From: Rebecca billardiae RCC1528
Taxonomy: Eukaryota > Haptophyta
Assembly (NCBI GenBank): GCA_965240325.2
Contig: OZ251238.1
Location: 248,001 to 312,000, forward strand
Length of the DNA: 64,000 nucleotides
Reading direction: 5' to 3'
Made by a program: the position numbers and the translations under genes. Shown here piece by piece: positions 1 through 11,800 of this stretch (positions are counted from its first letter, which is position 1; each line of letters opens with the position of its first letter). The notes beneath the pieces were generated by a model. It saw nothing but the letters and a program-made list of their open reading frames with translations, searched no databases and was not told the origin of the DNA.

Positions 1-2
1 GG

Positions 3-941
3 CTGCGCGTCGAGCTGCCAGAGCCGGGGGCGCGCGAGCCCGCGCCCGCGTACGCGCGGCGCGGCGGCACGCGCGAGGCGGCCGCCGCCGACGCGCTCGC
101 GCGCACGGCGGACTGGGCGCGCGCGAGCGGCGGCGGCGCGCGCGTGGTCGAGCGCTCGGGCGCGGCCGCGGCGCTCGACGAGCTGCGCCGGCTGCTCGCG
201 CGGTGCAAGGGGCGCGTGCACGCGCTCGGGCCAACGGCCGAGCTGGACGTGGGCGTGGCGCTCGGCCCGAGCGCGCGCACCGTCGTGCTCCGCGGCCTCG
301 TCGGCGACGGCGTCGACGCGGACGCGCGCGCGCCCGCGGGCTGGCCGCCACACGCGCAGCCGCCACTCACGCTCGACCCCAACCTCGCCGGCGGCCCGAT
401 CGTCCTCTGGCTCGAGGCGGGCTCGCTCTTCGACCCGGCGGGCGCGCCGCCGAGCATGCTCTTCGACCGCGCCGCGCGCGCCGCGTACGGCCTGCCCGCG
501 CGCACCGGCCCGCTCAGCGCCGAAGACGTGGACGCGCTGCTGGCCGCGGGCGAGCTGCGCGAGGTGACGCGCGCCGCGTTCGGTGGCCGCTGGCTGCCGA
601 TGGGCGCGCCGTGGCACGAGGGGCCGCAGACGGCGCGGGCGGCGACGGGCGGCGCGGCGCGCGCGCCCGCGGCCGAGGCGGGGCCGCGCGTCTTCATGCA
701 GGACACCATCGAGTGGGCCGTGCGCGACGGCCCCGAGCGCGTCGCGCTGCGCATCGTGCGCACGCGGCTGCCGCCAGATGCGGTGCACGTCGACGTCGAG
801 CGCGCGTGGGCGCGCGAGCCGATCCGGCCGGGCACCGCGGCGAGCGCCGGGCCGGTGACGCCCGGCGCTGCGCCGAGCAGCGCCATCGCGCCACGCGCCA
901 CGCCGCGCCCGGCGTCGGCGCCGCGCCGGCGCGGCGCGTGA
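3..941 (+). CDS. 3' part of an unrecognised Ala/Arg-rich protein (5' end outside window)
   Basis: The frame is open from the first complete codon of the window to a TGA ending at 941 (312 residues visible), so the start lies upstream. GC at third positions is very high, as in the confident genes here. The middle holds a non-repetitive, globular-looking stretch around LDPNLAGGPIVLWLEAGSLF and a later segment with MQDTIEWAVRDGPERVALRI; the last 50 residues are low-complexity Ala/Pro/Arg, a typical disordered tail. I see no signal peptide, membrane segment or catalytic motif and recognise no family. Other frames across this stretch are also open because the DNA is GC-rich, but their composition is almost pure Arg/Ala, so this frame is preferred. 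Confidence 0.6.
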   Translation: MRVELPEPGAREPAPAYARRGGTREAAAADALARTADWARASGGGARVVERSGAAAALDELRRLLARCKGRVHALGPTAELDVGVALGPSARTVVLRGLVGDGVDADARAPAGWPPHAQPPLTLDPNLAGGPIVLWLEAGSLFDPAGAPPSMLFDRAARAAYGLPARTGPLSAEDVDALLAAGELREVTRAAFGGRWLPMGAPWHEGPQTARAATGGAARAPAAEAGPRVFMQDTIEWAVRDGPERVALRIVRTRLPPDAVHVDVERAWAREPIRPGTAASAGPVTPGAAPSSAIAPRATPRPASAPRRRGA

Positions 942-2507
942 GCGCAGCGCGGCCCACGTCATGCTGCAGCAGACTCGATCGGCATGCAAGCGCACACCAC
1001 AGACGCATCTCAGCAAGGTCGAGGAGGCTGTGCTAGCGGAGCGTGTAGAGCTCGCAACGCGTGCAGCTCGTCTGTCTCCAAGGGCCGTCAACCTGTGTGC
1101 GTCGCCGTACTGGCGCAGGCGCGGCTCGTCCACCAAGGCAGAGAGCTTGCCAGACTGACGGTGTTCGCCGCGTGTCACACTCGAATGCAAGCAGCGCACA
1201 TTACGCGCGCTCAGGACTGAACTGTACTGCCTACTGCCTATGTACTGGCAATAGCCAAAATAACCAATACGCGGCGCGTGGACGTGGTACTGCGCGGTGA
1301 CTATATGATATCGACTCTCGATGCGAAACCCGCGCGGTCGTGGCTAGGCGTATACCATCTTGGCGGCTCGTTCTTCGGACACAACCGGCAGCGCCACAGG
1401 GCGAGGATATAACGCTACTACGCCCCAACCGGTGCTGCTGTCAGGCCACCCGGTCTGACACCGGCAGACACCGCGGCCAGTAGTAGTGCCGCCGCGGGCC
1501 ACCACCGACTGACCCCGTACTCCCGTGTCCCGTCCCACAGCAGGGGCGCGATCCAGATGAAGTTATTGATGGGAGTTCGGAAGGGAAGCCATGGCGGGCG
1601 CGGATGCCCGTCCCACCGCGATCCAAGGCCCAGCGCCACGGCCGGGCCACTGGGGTGTGGCGCAGGCAGGGTGGCGCGGTCGGACGAGCGCGTGAGCTTG
1701 AGTGACAGCTTCCTTCCGGACCACTCTTCACGTGGACGGCTTTTCGGCGTGGATTTCATCATCCGTTTTGGCTGTGAAAGGGGTAAACATCGAAAGCCGC
1801 TCAGAGTCATCACCGGACCGTGGTTTATCATCACATTGTTCTAAATAGTTACCAGTACAGGCTTCGGCCGCCAGTCTGATCACCCGGAGCCCGTTATAAA
1901 GGGGAATTTAGAAGTACCGATTGTGTAGGTGTGTCGTCAAGTCATAGAATAAGTAGCCGGTCACGATGACTTTCAACTTTGGCCAGGCCGAGGGTTCATT
2001 ATTTGATCACGACGAGCGAGGGGTGCGCAAACTGGCACCGGTCGTAATCAACCGGGTGTGAGAAGATCGTGGATCTCCAGGCGGGGCGATTCGTGAAGCG
2101 AAGCTACTAGCGAAGCTACCACAACACTCGGGGAAATCGGTTACCCGTTTTATGAGCGAAATATTTTCATCTTTAGACGAAGTCGGTGAGTCGATGAGAT
2201 CGATTGCTTGTTGCTCGAAAGTCGTCCTACCTCCGCCACTCTACCTTATCGCCCCAATACCTATGGTGATTGCAATCTCGGTGGTTCTGATTTGAAATTC
2301 CCGTCGCCTCGGGGTCGTCCGGCCGGTTTTCAGATGGAAAACAGCCAATGAGGAGCCGTGCATCTTCGCGCAATCACGTTTGACCGCCAAAACTCGTATG
2401 TGCGACATCACCCCGAATCCACTTCTCGCGGGAAAACCCGCGTGCGTGCGGTGCGGACCTTGACCAGTGGACCACGAGCCGACGCGCGACGGCGTGTCGG
2501 GCGGGCG
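942..2507. other. gene-free stretch with an AT-richer core
   Basis: No frame here shows the strong third-position GC bias of the real genes. Between about 1850 and 2450 the base composition drops clearly towards AT compared with both sides, as expected of intergenic DNA. It probably contains the 3' flank of the first gene and the promoter and 5' leader of the gene starting near 2508. No repeat or RNA gene was recognised. Confidence 0.5.
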
Positions 2508-4072
2508 ATGGAGGAGGCGTTCGAGGACACGGGGGAGCCGATCGGCGACGATCCAGCGGAGCCTGATCTGGTATGCTGGGCTGCAAACCGCCACCGCGTG
2601 CATCCTCCCCGAGCGCTCCCACCGCATCAGGCCGCACGCGCCGCGCCAACGGGCGGGGACTTCTCGCGCCTCGGCCCACTCGCGCGCCCGCCGCGCGCAC
2701 TCGCGTCGCGCCGCGCAGACCTCCCTGATCGATCTGCACCTGCTGAACGAGATGGAGCGCGCGATGAACCCTGAGAGCCTCGCGGCGACGGACACAGCAG
2801 TCGCAACCCACCAGAGCGGCAGCTCTGGCGCGCCTGCCCACGAGCAGCAGCAGAGGAAGAGGAAGCCGAGCCAGAAGAAGAAGCAGAAGCAGAAAAAGGC
2901 TGACTCGCACAAGCCAGGGGCCGACTGGCTCCACGGAGCAGCAAACGTACGCTGGCTGCGCGTGCGCGCTGCGCGCGTGCCCCCTCCGCGTCCGACCCGC
3001 ACCTGTGACCTTCGCGCCAACGACCCTTGCGCCGCGCCGCCGCTGCCGCGCTCGGCGCTCGCTCGCGCAGGCGCAGCCGACGCCACAGCTGAACAAGTGC
3101 GGCTTCGACACCGTGAACGGCGAGCACTGGTGCCTGAAAGGCGCGACGGTCACCTACGCGCTCTCGGTGAGCGCGCAAGACGCCCCCGCCGAGGCCGTGC
3201 CGCTCGAGTGCTCGCTGCGCCATGCGGCGAACGGCGAGCGGGTGCGCTTGCAAGCCGGTGATCCGGAGGAGCTGCTGACGATGAAGCGGCAGCCGCACCT
3301 GAAAGGCCGCAGAGGCGTCGCGCAGGTCGCGGTGCACCTGCTCTCCAGCCGCCGCCCGATGGCGCACGTACGCGGCAAGGCGCGTGCCGAGCAGGCGGTG
3401 CCGGTTGCCCCCGGCCGCAAGGACAAGGGCACGCTCTTCGTGCTCAGATTCGAGCCCGCCAACCCGGAGATGCGCGCGCGGCATCCATCCCTCTCCTTTG
3501 TGACGCCACCCGTGCGCGTCAAGGCGAAAAAGCCGCGCCACGGTGTGCCGAGACGGGATGACCGACGTGACGGTGCGCCGGACGAGGCGCCGGCCGCGGC
3601 GCCGCGTCCGGCTCCAGCCCGTGCAGCCGGGACCAAGCGCGCTCGGCCGGCGGACGACGGCGCTGCTGCCGACCATGGCCCGCCGCGCGCGCGCAGGCCG
3701 CACCTCGAGCCCGGCGAGCCGGTGAGCTCGCAGCAGCCGCGCGTGCCCGTGCCACCCAGCGCGGGCAACATGCGGTGGATGCGTATAGCGCCAAGTGAGC
3801 TCGCGCCGGCCGCGAGCTTCGTGCCAGCTGCGCGAGCCCTCTCGTCACCGCGCGCTGATCTGGCGATGGCAGCAACTCGCGAGCTCGCGCCATGGCAGCA
3901 CGACGCCGGCACGGGCGCGGAGGGACTTGAGCAGGCGAACCCGCTCACAGGAGGAGGGCGGCGCGCACAGCGCCTGCCGTCGCTCGTGCGCGAGTACACG
4001 CGGCTCAGAGAGCAGCTCTTCAGCATCGAGGCGCAGCTTCGCGAAGCGGGTGTGGACCCAGCAGCAATCTGA
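2508..4072 (+). CDS. unrecognised three-exon protein with basic tract and C-terminal coiled coil
   Basis: Proposed exons are 2508-2570, 2719-2961 and 3071-4072, giving 435 residues. Both junctions are phase 0: donor gtatgctggg at 2571 with acceptor gcgcag at 2718, and donor gtgcgcg at 2962 with acceptor gcgcag at 3070. An alternative donor at 2947 and acceptor at 3076 also keep frame. The acidic start (MEEAFEDTGEPIGDD) leads to a Lys/Gln/Arg tract at residues 67-81 that may be a nuclear localisation signal. A globular region follows (CGFDTVNGEHWCLKG, then a stretch ending FVTPPVRVKAKK), then a Pro/Ala/Arg linker, and the last 25 residues (YTRLREQLFSIEAQLREAG) look like a coiled coil. A nuclear role is inferred only from the basic tract. 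I recognise no family. The upstream start is uncertain; the frame also stays open to 2358. Confidence 0.6.
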
Positions 4073-4202
4073 CGCGCCATTCTGACGAGATGCCGCACAC
4101 GGGCGCATCGTGACCCGCGCACAGCGTGCCGTCGTCAGTCAGCAGCCTCAGCCTCAGGGCCGTCCCGACGACCGGCAATCATCACATATGTAGTCGCAGC
4201 AT

Positions 4203-4244
<42 letters not shown>

Positions 4245-4283
4245 CACTTATTTTAAATATATTTAATATTGCTGACTCTGACG
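4073..4283. repeat. (CA)n microsatellite at 4206-4247
   Basis: Directly downstream of the three-exon gene is a CA dinucleotide run of about 42 bp with one interruption, followed by AT-rich sequence leading into the composite repeat. A reading frame of alternating Cys-Val codons across it is an artefact of the microsatellite. Confidence 0.85.
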
Positions 4284-5757
4284 CCTGCCCGTTGCATACC
4301 ACGTCGTTAATATACATATATGGCGAATAAATGTATATAATATATCATCAATATATATATATGCATTCTATGTGTCTGTTGCACTCTGATTGCCTGACGC
4401 TTGTCCGATGCTGCCCTATGTGCGAATCAAGGCCTATATGGCCGGCCATGACCGATGATATTGGCCGCTAGGCGGCCATGGCCGATGGTTAGCGGTCGAC
4501 CATCCATCTCTGGCCGATGGGTATTGGCCGATGGCCGTCCGGCGGCCGGACCGCCGTACTCGTAGGCCGCCCCGGACGGCACGGCCACTGGCGCCGGCGC
4601 GTCGGATGCCATTCAGTGATGGGCCGCGTGAGCACGCCGCGCGGGCTGCAGCACTGTCCGACTCTGCACGGTCGTACGGTTCGAGAGGGCGGCCCCGGGG
4701 CTCGGCCGACCCAACTGGTTGACTTGTTGAGCCCCAGTGGCGGTCTCGACCGAGCTTGGCGCAGGTGTGTGTGTGTGCCTGTCTGTGTGTGTTAATCTGA
4801 TATACTATATCAGTCTTACAGGCGACTATGTCTATTGCGATGTATTTGCCGATTCTGCGCGCCGGCCCGGCGAGTGAAGGACGCGAGGTGCAGCAGGTGG
4901 CGAGCCCGGCGAGACTCCGAGGGCGAGTCAGCGGCCGCACCCGCGCCCGCGACCGCGCCCACGCCCGCGCCCACGACCCCTACTTCTGCCACGGCTCGCG
5001 CTTGCACTGCCAGCAGCGCTGCGGCATCGTCTCACGCAGACCACGTCTGCCGACGCGGCGTCTGCGGCAGCCTCGCGGCGAGCGGACGAGCGGTGGCTGC
5101 CGCAGCACAGTAGTCGGCTGCAAGCAGCTTCTGCGACGAGATCATGCCCAGACTGTTGGGATGCCCATCACAACCGCTCCATGCTGCCCCGCGCTCGCGG
5201 TTGCGGGCGCGGGCTGGTGCGGAGCGATGGGGACGAGAGGCGCCGGGGGAACAGCGTTGACGGCAGTCGTCGAGGAGAGCTCAGGAGCAGGAGCCGAGGC
5301 AGCGGCGGACATCGGGGTTAGAGGTTAGGCGAGGTCCGCCGACGGCGAGGAAGAGGAGCTCACGGCTCGGAGCGAGGGTCTAGACGCGAAGCTAGATGAC
5401 TCGAGATGACTCAGAGCGACTCAGCAGGGCAGTACTGATCTGTCGGGAAAGGTCGCCTGGTCAGTGAGCTGGATTGTTCCAATCTGCTTAGGGTGGTTTA
5501 GCCAATCGCTGTTGAGAAGAACGTCTGTCGAGAAACGACGCGAAGTGGCCAATAGGCTGGTCGGAAAAGTATAGGTGCAGCCATTTACCCAGGTCAGAAA
5601 TGATGGAGAAAAGGGAATAGACTGGTCGGAAAATAGAAAATGATAAACCACAACACAGACAGAGTCAAGCCGACCTCGTTGGGGTACCATACGTTCTGCC
5701 CGAGTGGTGAATAATCTTTTGCCGAAAAAGAAAAGGGATGAATAATGAATGTATATT

Positions 5758-6089
5758 TAACGACGTGGCAGCATCGGACAAGCGTCAGGCTCAGAGTGCA
5801 ACAGACACATAGAATGCGTCCGCGCCTTCCGTCCAGGTCAGACAGTGCGCCACCCGCAGCCCTGCCCCCCTACGGGAGCGGGGCCGGAATGGAGCACCGC
5901 CTCTGCCTGGGGGCGCTGGGGACACGCGGCGGCGACGGCAGATGCCGCCGCGGCCGAGCGCCTTCCGGAGCACTTATTGGATGAGGGTGAGGTCGTAGTC
6001 GATGTCGCTGCCCGCCGACCTAGCGGCGAGTAGCTCCGGCAAGCGGCAGCCGCGGCTGTCGCCCCCGTGCGCCCGCGTGGGCGCCTGAA

Positions 6090-6092
<3 letters not shown>
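5758..6092 (+). repeat. nested repeat block, second copy at 46998-47325
   Basis: The block starts acgacgtggcagcatcgg and matches 46998-47325 closely over about 330 bp. The copies differ by small indels (for example extra bases near 5918 and 5966) and substitutions. These indels break the reading frame that stays open in the 47 kb copy, so if the block ever encoded protein, this copy no longer does. Its first 53 bp also occur in inverted orientation at 4361-4413. Confidence 0.75.
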
Positions 6093-6404
<312 letters not shown>

Positions 6405-6575
6405 TCATTTATTCATTTATTCGTCGTAGTCGGCCACTGGCCGATGAACGGGCAAAAGTGGGCATCCTGTGGCCGACGGGTTGGCCGACGCCCGTCGAGG
6501 CTTGATTCGCACACAGATGCTGCCACGTCGTTATATACGCCTGCCCGTTGCATACCACGTCGTTAATATATATAT

Positions 6576-7520
6576 GCATCGGCATCGATCACGACCGGAC
6601 AGACGCGCGTCACTCGACGTCATCTCCGCTCATCACTCGACGAGTCCCGCCGGTCTCGTTACGGTAGTCATAGTCGTACTCTAACTCAGCGGGCCGGCTG
6701 CGCCGCGCTCATCAGTTGTCACTATACGCTTTAGTACGACGGCTACTGCTGCTGCCCGCCCACTCTTCCTGCGGCTGGCTCACTATTGGTTTAGTACTGG
6801 CTGAGTCCTGCGTTACTCGCAGGCTCACGAGCCTCAGACCCGACTGAACCGGCGGCCGAGCCCGCCGCCGCTGCCAGTGAGCCGGTCGCCGGGGTCGTTG
6901 GTTGACTGGTGGCGACCGGACTCCTCGCGACTCGTTACTCGCCACAACGCTGCCCCAGCCAGTGCCTCTCCTCCGCTCGAGCTGCCAGACTCGAAAAAGA
7001 GGCCGCCACGCGCAAACCAGGCAGCGGGCAGCTCGACCTGCGCCTGACTGCGCAGCTCGGGCCCGATGCAGGCAAGAGACGTCGCAGCGGCTATGCAAGC
7101 GACTTGCAAGCAAGCAGGCCCTGATTGAAGAATCAAGCGGGCCAACGTCCAGCACTGACGTCCCGGTCCGCGCACACTCCATTCACATCCGGGAACACTC
7201 CATTCACATCGGCTCATGGTTGGCAGACCGAACACAGACATCAGTCCAAGCCCGGCTGAGTGAGCTCTCGAGTCCAGCACGAGCGGAAGAAGCTGGCTGT
7301 GCAACTTCAGTCTGCTGCGCAAGGCGGCCGGGTGAGATTTGCTGCTGTGCGTTCCGGCGCTGGCTGCGCGTGCATTGCACCGCCCTGCCGAGCAGTGCCT
7401 TTCGAGTTTCGTCCCGTCGATGCACGATGGCGATTCCGGATGACGCTGCCACCGGACTGGACAGGGAGGTGCAGACTGCTCGGTGATCAAGTGATCGGAC
7501 GCACGGCGGCGGCGGCGGAG
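6576..7520. other. no gene recognised between the composite repeat and the foldback element
   Basis: Both strands carry open frames, but none keeps the third-position GC bias seen in the real genes and none resembles a known family. Two short tandem copies of cattcacatc lie near 7180-7210. The stretch ends in a GCG/GGC-rich run immediately before the foldback arm, with CGGAG at 7516-7520. Confidence 0.4.
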
Positions 7521-7918
7521 CCAAGGGGAGTCAGGGTACAGCACGTCCAGTTGGGCTGCAGCTGGAGCTTGGGTCCAAAAGCTTCCCGCGGCGCAGCGGC
7601 ACTCGCCGCCGCCGCCGCCGTCGAGGGGCGGTTGTGGCGCGCACGGCGTGAGCCGCTGCGGGCGCTGAGGTGCGCGCGACGGCGGCGCGCCCGGCGGCGC
7701 TGCTGTAGGAGGCCTCTGCCCTCCTCTCTGCCCCGCGCGCTTCGCTCGTCGTCGCCGTCTCCGCGCCTGCGACTCAGCGCGCACGCGAGCGCCGCACCGC
7801 CCGGCCGCCGGGGCAATCTCAGCCGTGACTGCGCATGTGCGTCGCGACCTGGTCGGCCCAGCGCGCGAGGCGCGTGTGGGCGAGGTAGGGCCAGTATGGG
7901 CGCGCGCCATGCCGCCTC
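7521..7918 (+). repeat. left arm of the foldback element
   Basis: The 398-bp arm begins ccaaggggagtcagggtaca and ends gccatgccgcctc. It contains a short (GCC)n run at about 7605-7622. Frames across it are open on both strands because of GC content and are not counted as genes. Confidence 0.85.
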
Positions 7919-8240
7919 TAGTAACCATCAGAGCGTACATCAGGAGACTGAGCACGCGTGTCTGGTTGGCCGCTTGGACTGTGTTCAAGCAATGCACGGG
8001 CCATCGTCGAGGCGATTTCGAGGCACTCAGTCAAAACGTCAGTTCCGCGCGCAGACGACCTGGACGAGAGCCACTGACGATGTATGTTTCGAACGATCAC
8101 AAAAGGCTCTGCAACTATGGCGTCTGTACGCCTACTGCCTCGATCGTGCACACGTCTGACGTCTGCGCTTGGGTGCCGCATGTTTGTCAACGTTGTCGAC
8201 AGAGGTGCAAGGCCCGCGACATGCCCACCGGCGCAAGGTC

Positions 8241-8638
8241 GAGGCGGCATGGCGCGCGCCCATACTGGCCCTACCTCGCCCACACGCGCCTCGCGCGCTG
8301 GGCCGACCAGGTCGCGACGCACATGCGCAGTCACGGCTGAGATTGCCCCGGCGGCCGGGCGGTGCCGCGCTCGCGTGCGCGCTGAGTCGCAGGCGCGGAG
8401 ACGGCGACGACGAGCGAAGCGCGCGGGGCAGAGAGGAGGGCAGTGGCCTCCTACAGCAGCGCCGCCGGGCGCGCCGCCGTCGCGCGCACCTCAGCGCCCG
8501 CAGCGGCTCACGCCGTGCGCGCCACAACCGCCCCTCGACGGCGGCGGCGGCGGCGAGTGCCGCTGCGCCGCGGGAAGCTTTTGGACCCAAGCTCCAGCTG
8601 CAGCCCAACTGGACGTGCTGTACCCTGACTCCCCTTGG
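8241..8638 (-). repeat. right arm of the foldback element
   Basis: Reverse complement of the left arm, beginning gaggcggcatggcgcgcgcc and ending ctccccttgg. The near identity of the arms implies a recent origin or continued homogenisation. Confidence 0.85.
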
Positions 8639-8845
8639 CGGAGCTGTACGTCGTCGTCATTGACGATGACAGGTGGCTCTCATCAGGCGAACTGAGACAT
8701 GGGCGCAAGTGGAGCCGCGAGCTGCCTAACCGGGCAAACCGTACCCATCCGCGTGCTGGTTCGCGTATCGGCGCGCGCGTGAGATCGACCCGCGCCGTGG
8801 TGGCGAGGCCGGCGCCGCGCACCTAGCACCGGCGGCCGCGAGGGG

Positions 8846-11800
8846 ATGTTGCGCCTCGTCGCCGCGTCGCGGCGCGTGGCGTCGCACACCGCGCCGCGCG
8901 CCCGCGCGCTCTCGGCCGTGCCGTACTCGGAGCTCACGATCGGCGTGCCCAAGGAGATTGCGCACCTCGAGCGGCGCGTCGCGCAGACGCCCGACACGGT
9001 GGCCAAGCTGGTGAAGGAGGGCTTCGGCGTGCGCGTGCAGGCGGGCGCGGGCGAGGGCGCCTCGTTCCCCGACGCCGCGTACGCCGCGGCCGGCGCCGAG
9101 GTCGTCCCCACCGCCGAGGACGCGTTCAAGGCGTCGATCGTTTGCAAGGTGGCGGGGCCGACGCCCGAGGAGGCCAAGCTGATCGCCGACCGCACGCTGA
9201 TCTCGTTCGTCTGGCCGGCGCAGAACAAGGAGCTGGTGGACCAGCTCGGCGCGCAGGGCGCGACCGTCTTCGCGATGGACATGATCCCGCGCGTGCTCTC
9301 GCGCGGCCAGACGTTTGACGCGCTCTCGTCGCAGGCCAACATCGCCGGCTACCGCGCGGTCGTCGAGGCGGGCAACGCGTTCGGCCGCTTCTTCGGCGGG
9401 ATGATGACGGCGGCGGGGAAGGTGCCGCCCGCCAAGGTGCTCGTCATCGGCGGCGGCGTCGCCGGCCTCTCCGCCATCACGCACGCCAAGAACCTCGGCG
9501 CGGTCGTGCTGTGCTTCGACGTGCGCGCGGCCGTGAAGGAGCAGGCCGAGTCGCTCGGCGCCAAGTTCCTCGACGTGAAGTTCGAGGAGTCGGGCGAGGG
9601 CGCGGGCGGGTACGCGAAGGAGATGAGCCCCGAGTGGCACGCCGCCGCGCGCGCGATGCTCACCAAGCAGTGCGAGGAGGTCGACATCATCATCACGACC
9701 GCGCTGATCCCGGGCAAGACGGCGCCGATCATGTTCACCAAGGAGATGGTCGCCAAGATGAAGCCGGGCTCGGTGACGGTGGACCTGGCGGCGCAGGCGG
9801 GCGGCAACATCGAGACGACGGTGCCCGACCAGGCGGTCGTCACGCCCAACGGCGTCACCTGCATCGGGTACACCGACATCAACTCGCGGCTCGCCTCGGT
9901 CTCCTCCACGCTGTACGCCAACAACCAGTCCAAGTTCCTGCTCTCCGTCGGGCCGTTCACGACCAAGAACAAGGGCGAGTGGCTGATCGACCACGCGGAC
10001 GAGGCGGTGCGCGGGATGCTCGTGCTCGAGAAGGGCAAGCTCATGTGGCCGCCCCCGCCCATCGAGCAGCCGCCGCCGCCGCCGCCCAAGCCGTCTGCCT
10101 CCAAGGAGCCGGTCGTGAAGACGGCTGAGGAGTGCGAGGCCGAGTTCAAGAAGGGCGCGCTCAACGCGGGCGGCGCGGGCGCGGCGGTGCTCGCGATCGG
10201 CGCGGCGTCGCCCTCGGCCGCGTTCTCCTCGATGCTCACCGTCTTCGCCCTCTCCACCACCGTCGGCTACCAGGTCGTCTGGGGCGTGACGCCCGCGCTG
10301 CACTCGCCGCTGATGGCGGTGACCAACGCGATCTCGGGCGTGACCGCGCTCGGCGGCATGCACCTGATGGGCGGCGGGCTGCTGCCCGCGACGACGGCGC
10401 ACACGCTGGGCGCGGTGGCGACGGGGATCTCGCTCGTCAACGTCGTCGGCGGCTCGCTCGTCACGATGAAGATGCTCGAGCACTTCAAGCGCCCAACCGA
10501 CCCGCCCGAGTTCTATCACTACTACGGCGCGCCGCTCGCGGGCACGGCCGCCGCCTACTTCGCCGGGAACGCGCTCGGCTTCAAGGAGCTCACGGCGTCG
10601 GTCGAGACGGCGGCGGCGCTGCTGTGCATCGGCGGGATCGCCGGCCTCGCGACGCAGAAGACCGCGCGCCTCGGCAACACCTCGGGCGTCGCGGGCATCG
10701 GGCTCGGACTCGCCGCCACCCTCGGCGGCGTGCACTGGGACCTCGGCACGTACGCGCAGTTCGCGCTCGTCGGCGGCGGCGGCGGCGCGCTCGGCGCGGC
10801 GATCTACCAGCGGGTGGACCCGACGTCGCTGCCGCAGACGGTGGCGGCGTTCCACTCGCTCGTCGGCGCCGCCGCCGTGATGACCGCCATCGGCGACTAC
10901 TGGAACGCGATCCAGCCGGGCGGCGACGGCACCCTCGACACGGTGCGACTCAGCGCGATCGGCTTCGCGACCGCCATCGGCGGCATCACTACCACCGGCT
11001 CGCTGATCGCGTTCGCCAAGCTGAACGGCAACCTCTCGTCCGCCGCGCTCAAGCTGCCCGTGCGCGACGCGCTCAACGCCTCGATGGGCGCGGCGATGGT
11101 GCTCAGCATGGGTGCGCGCGCGCGCGGCGCGGCGCGACGCGACGCTTCGCGCGGCGCGCGCGCCTGCGGCGACGCGCGGCGACGCGCGAAGCGGCGTCGC
11201 TGAGCGCAACACAACCGCCGCCGCCGCCGCCGCCACCGCGCCCGCGCGCGCTCCCGCGCGCCACCGCGCGCAGGCGTGCTCGCGATGAACCCGTCGCCCG
11301 CCGTGGGCGTCGCCTGCCTCAGCACGACCACCGTCCTCTCGGGCGCGCTCGGGCTTCACATGGTGCACTCGATCGGTGGCGCTGACATGCCCGTGGTGAT
11401 CACCATCCTCAACTCCTACTCGGTGCGCGCGCGCGCCGCCCGCGACGCGCGCCGTGGGCGCGCGAGCGCGCACCGCGCGGCTGGGCGCGCCGCTGGGCGG
11501 CGGCGGTGCGGCGCCGGCCGCCGCGCGCCGCGCGCGCCACCGCCGGCCGCGCGCGCGCCGGCGTGCTGCCCCGCGCGCGCGCCTCCGCCCCTCCGCGCGC
11601 CCGCCGCCCTCTGCGCCCCCCCCGACACCCCTCGCCGCGCGCGCCCGTTCCCCGCCCTCGGCGCCGCTTCTGCTCCGCAGGGCTGGGCGCTGTGCGCGGA
11701 GGGCTTCATGCTCAACCAGCCGCTGCTCACCACGGTGGGCGCGCTGATCGGCTCGTCGGGTGCAATCCTCACGCACGTGATGTGCGAGGCGATGAACCGC

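Larger units (their letters stand above)
7521..8638. mobile_element. foldback-type element with 398-bp inverted arms
   Basis: Bases 7521-7918 are the reverse complement of 8241-8638. The arms are equal in length (398 bp); I noticed one substitution (aggcctctgccc versus aggccactgccc near 7710/8450). They enclose a 322-bp spacer. The termini are CCAAGG...CCTTGG, and both outer flanks carry CGGAG (7516-7520 and 8639-8643), which could be a 5-bp target-site duplication. The element ends about 200 bp upstream of the transhydrogenase start. No transposase was seen, so the element is probably non-autonomous. A transcript across it would form a hairpin of nearly 400 bp. The transposon interpretation is an inference from the symmetry and flanking repeats. 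Confidence 0.75.

Noticed and set aside
1418-1834. 138-codon minus-strand frame
   Set aside because: Partly natural-looking peptide, but no sustained coding bias, splice partner or family match.
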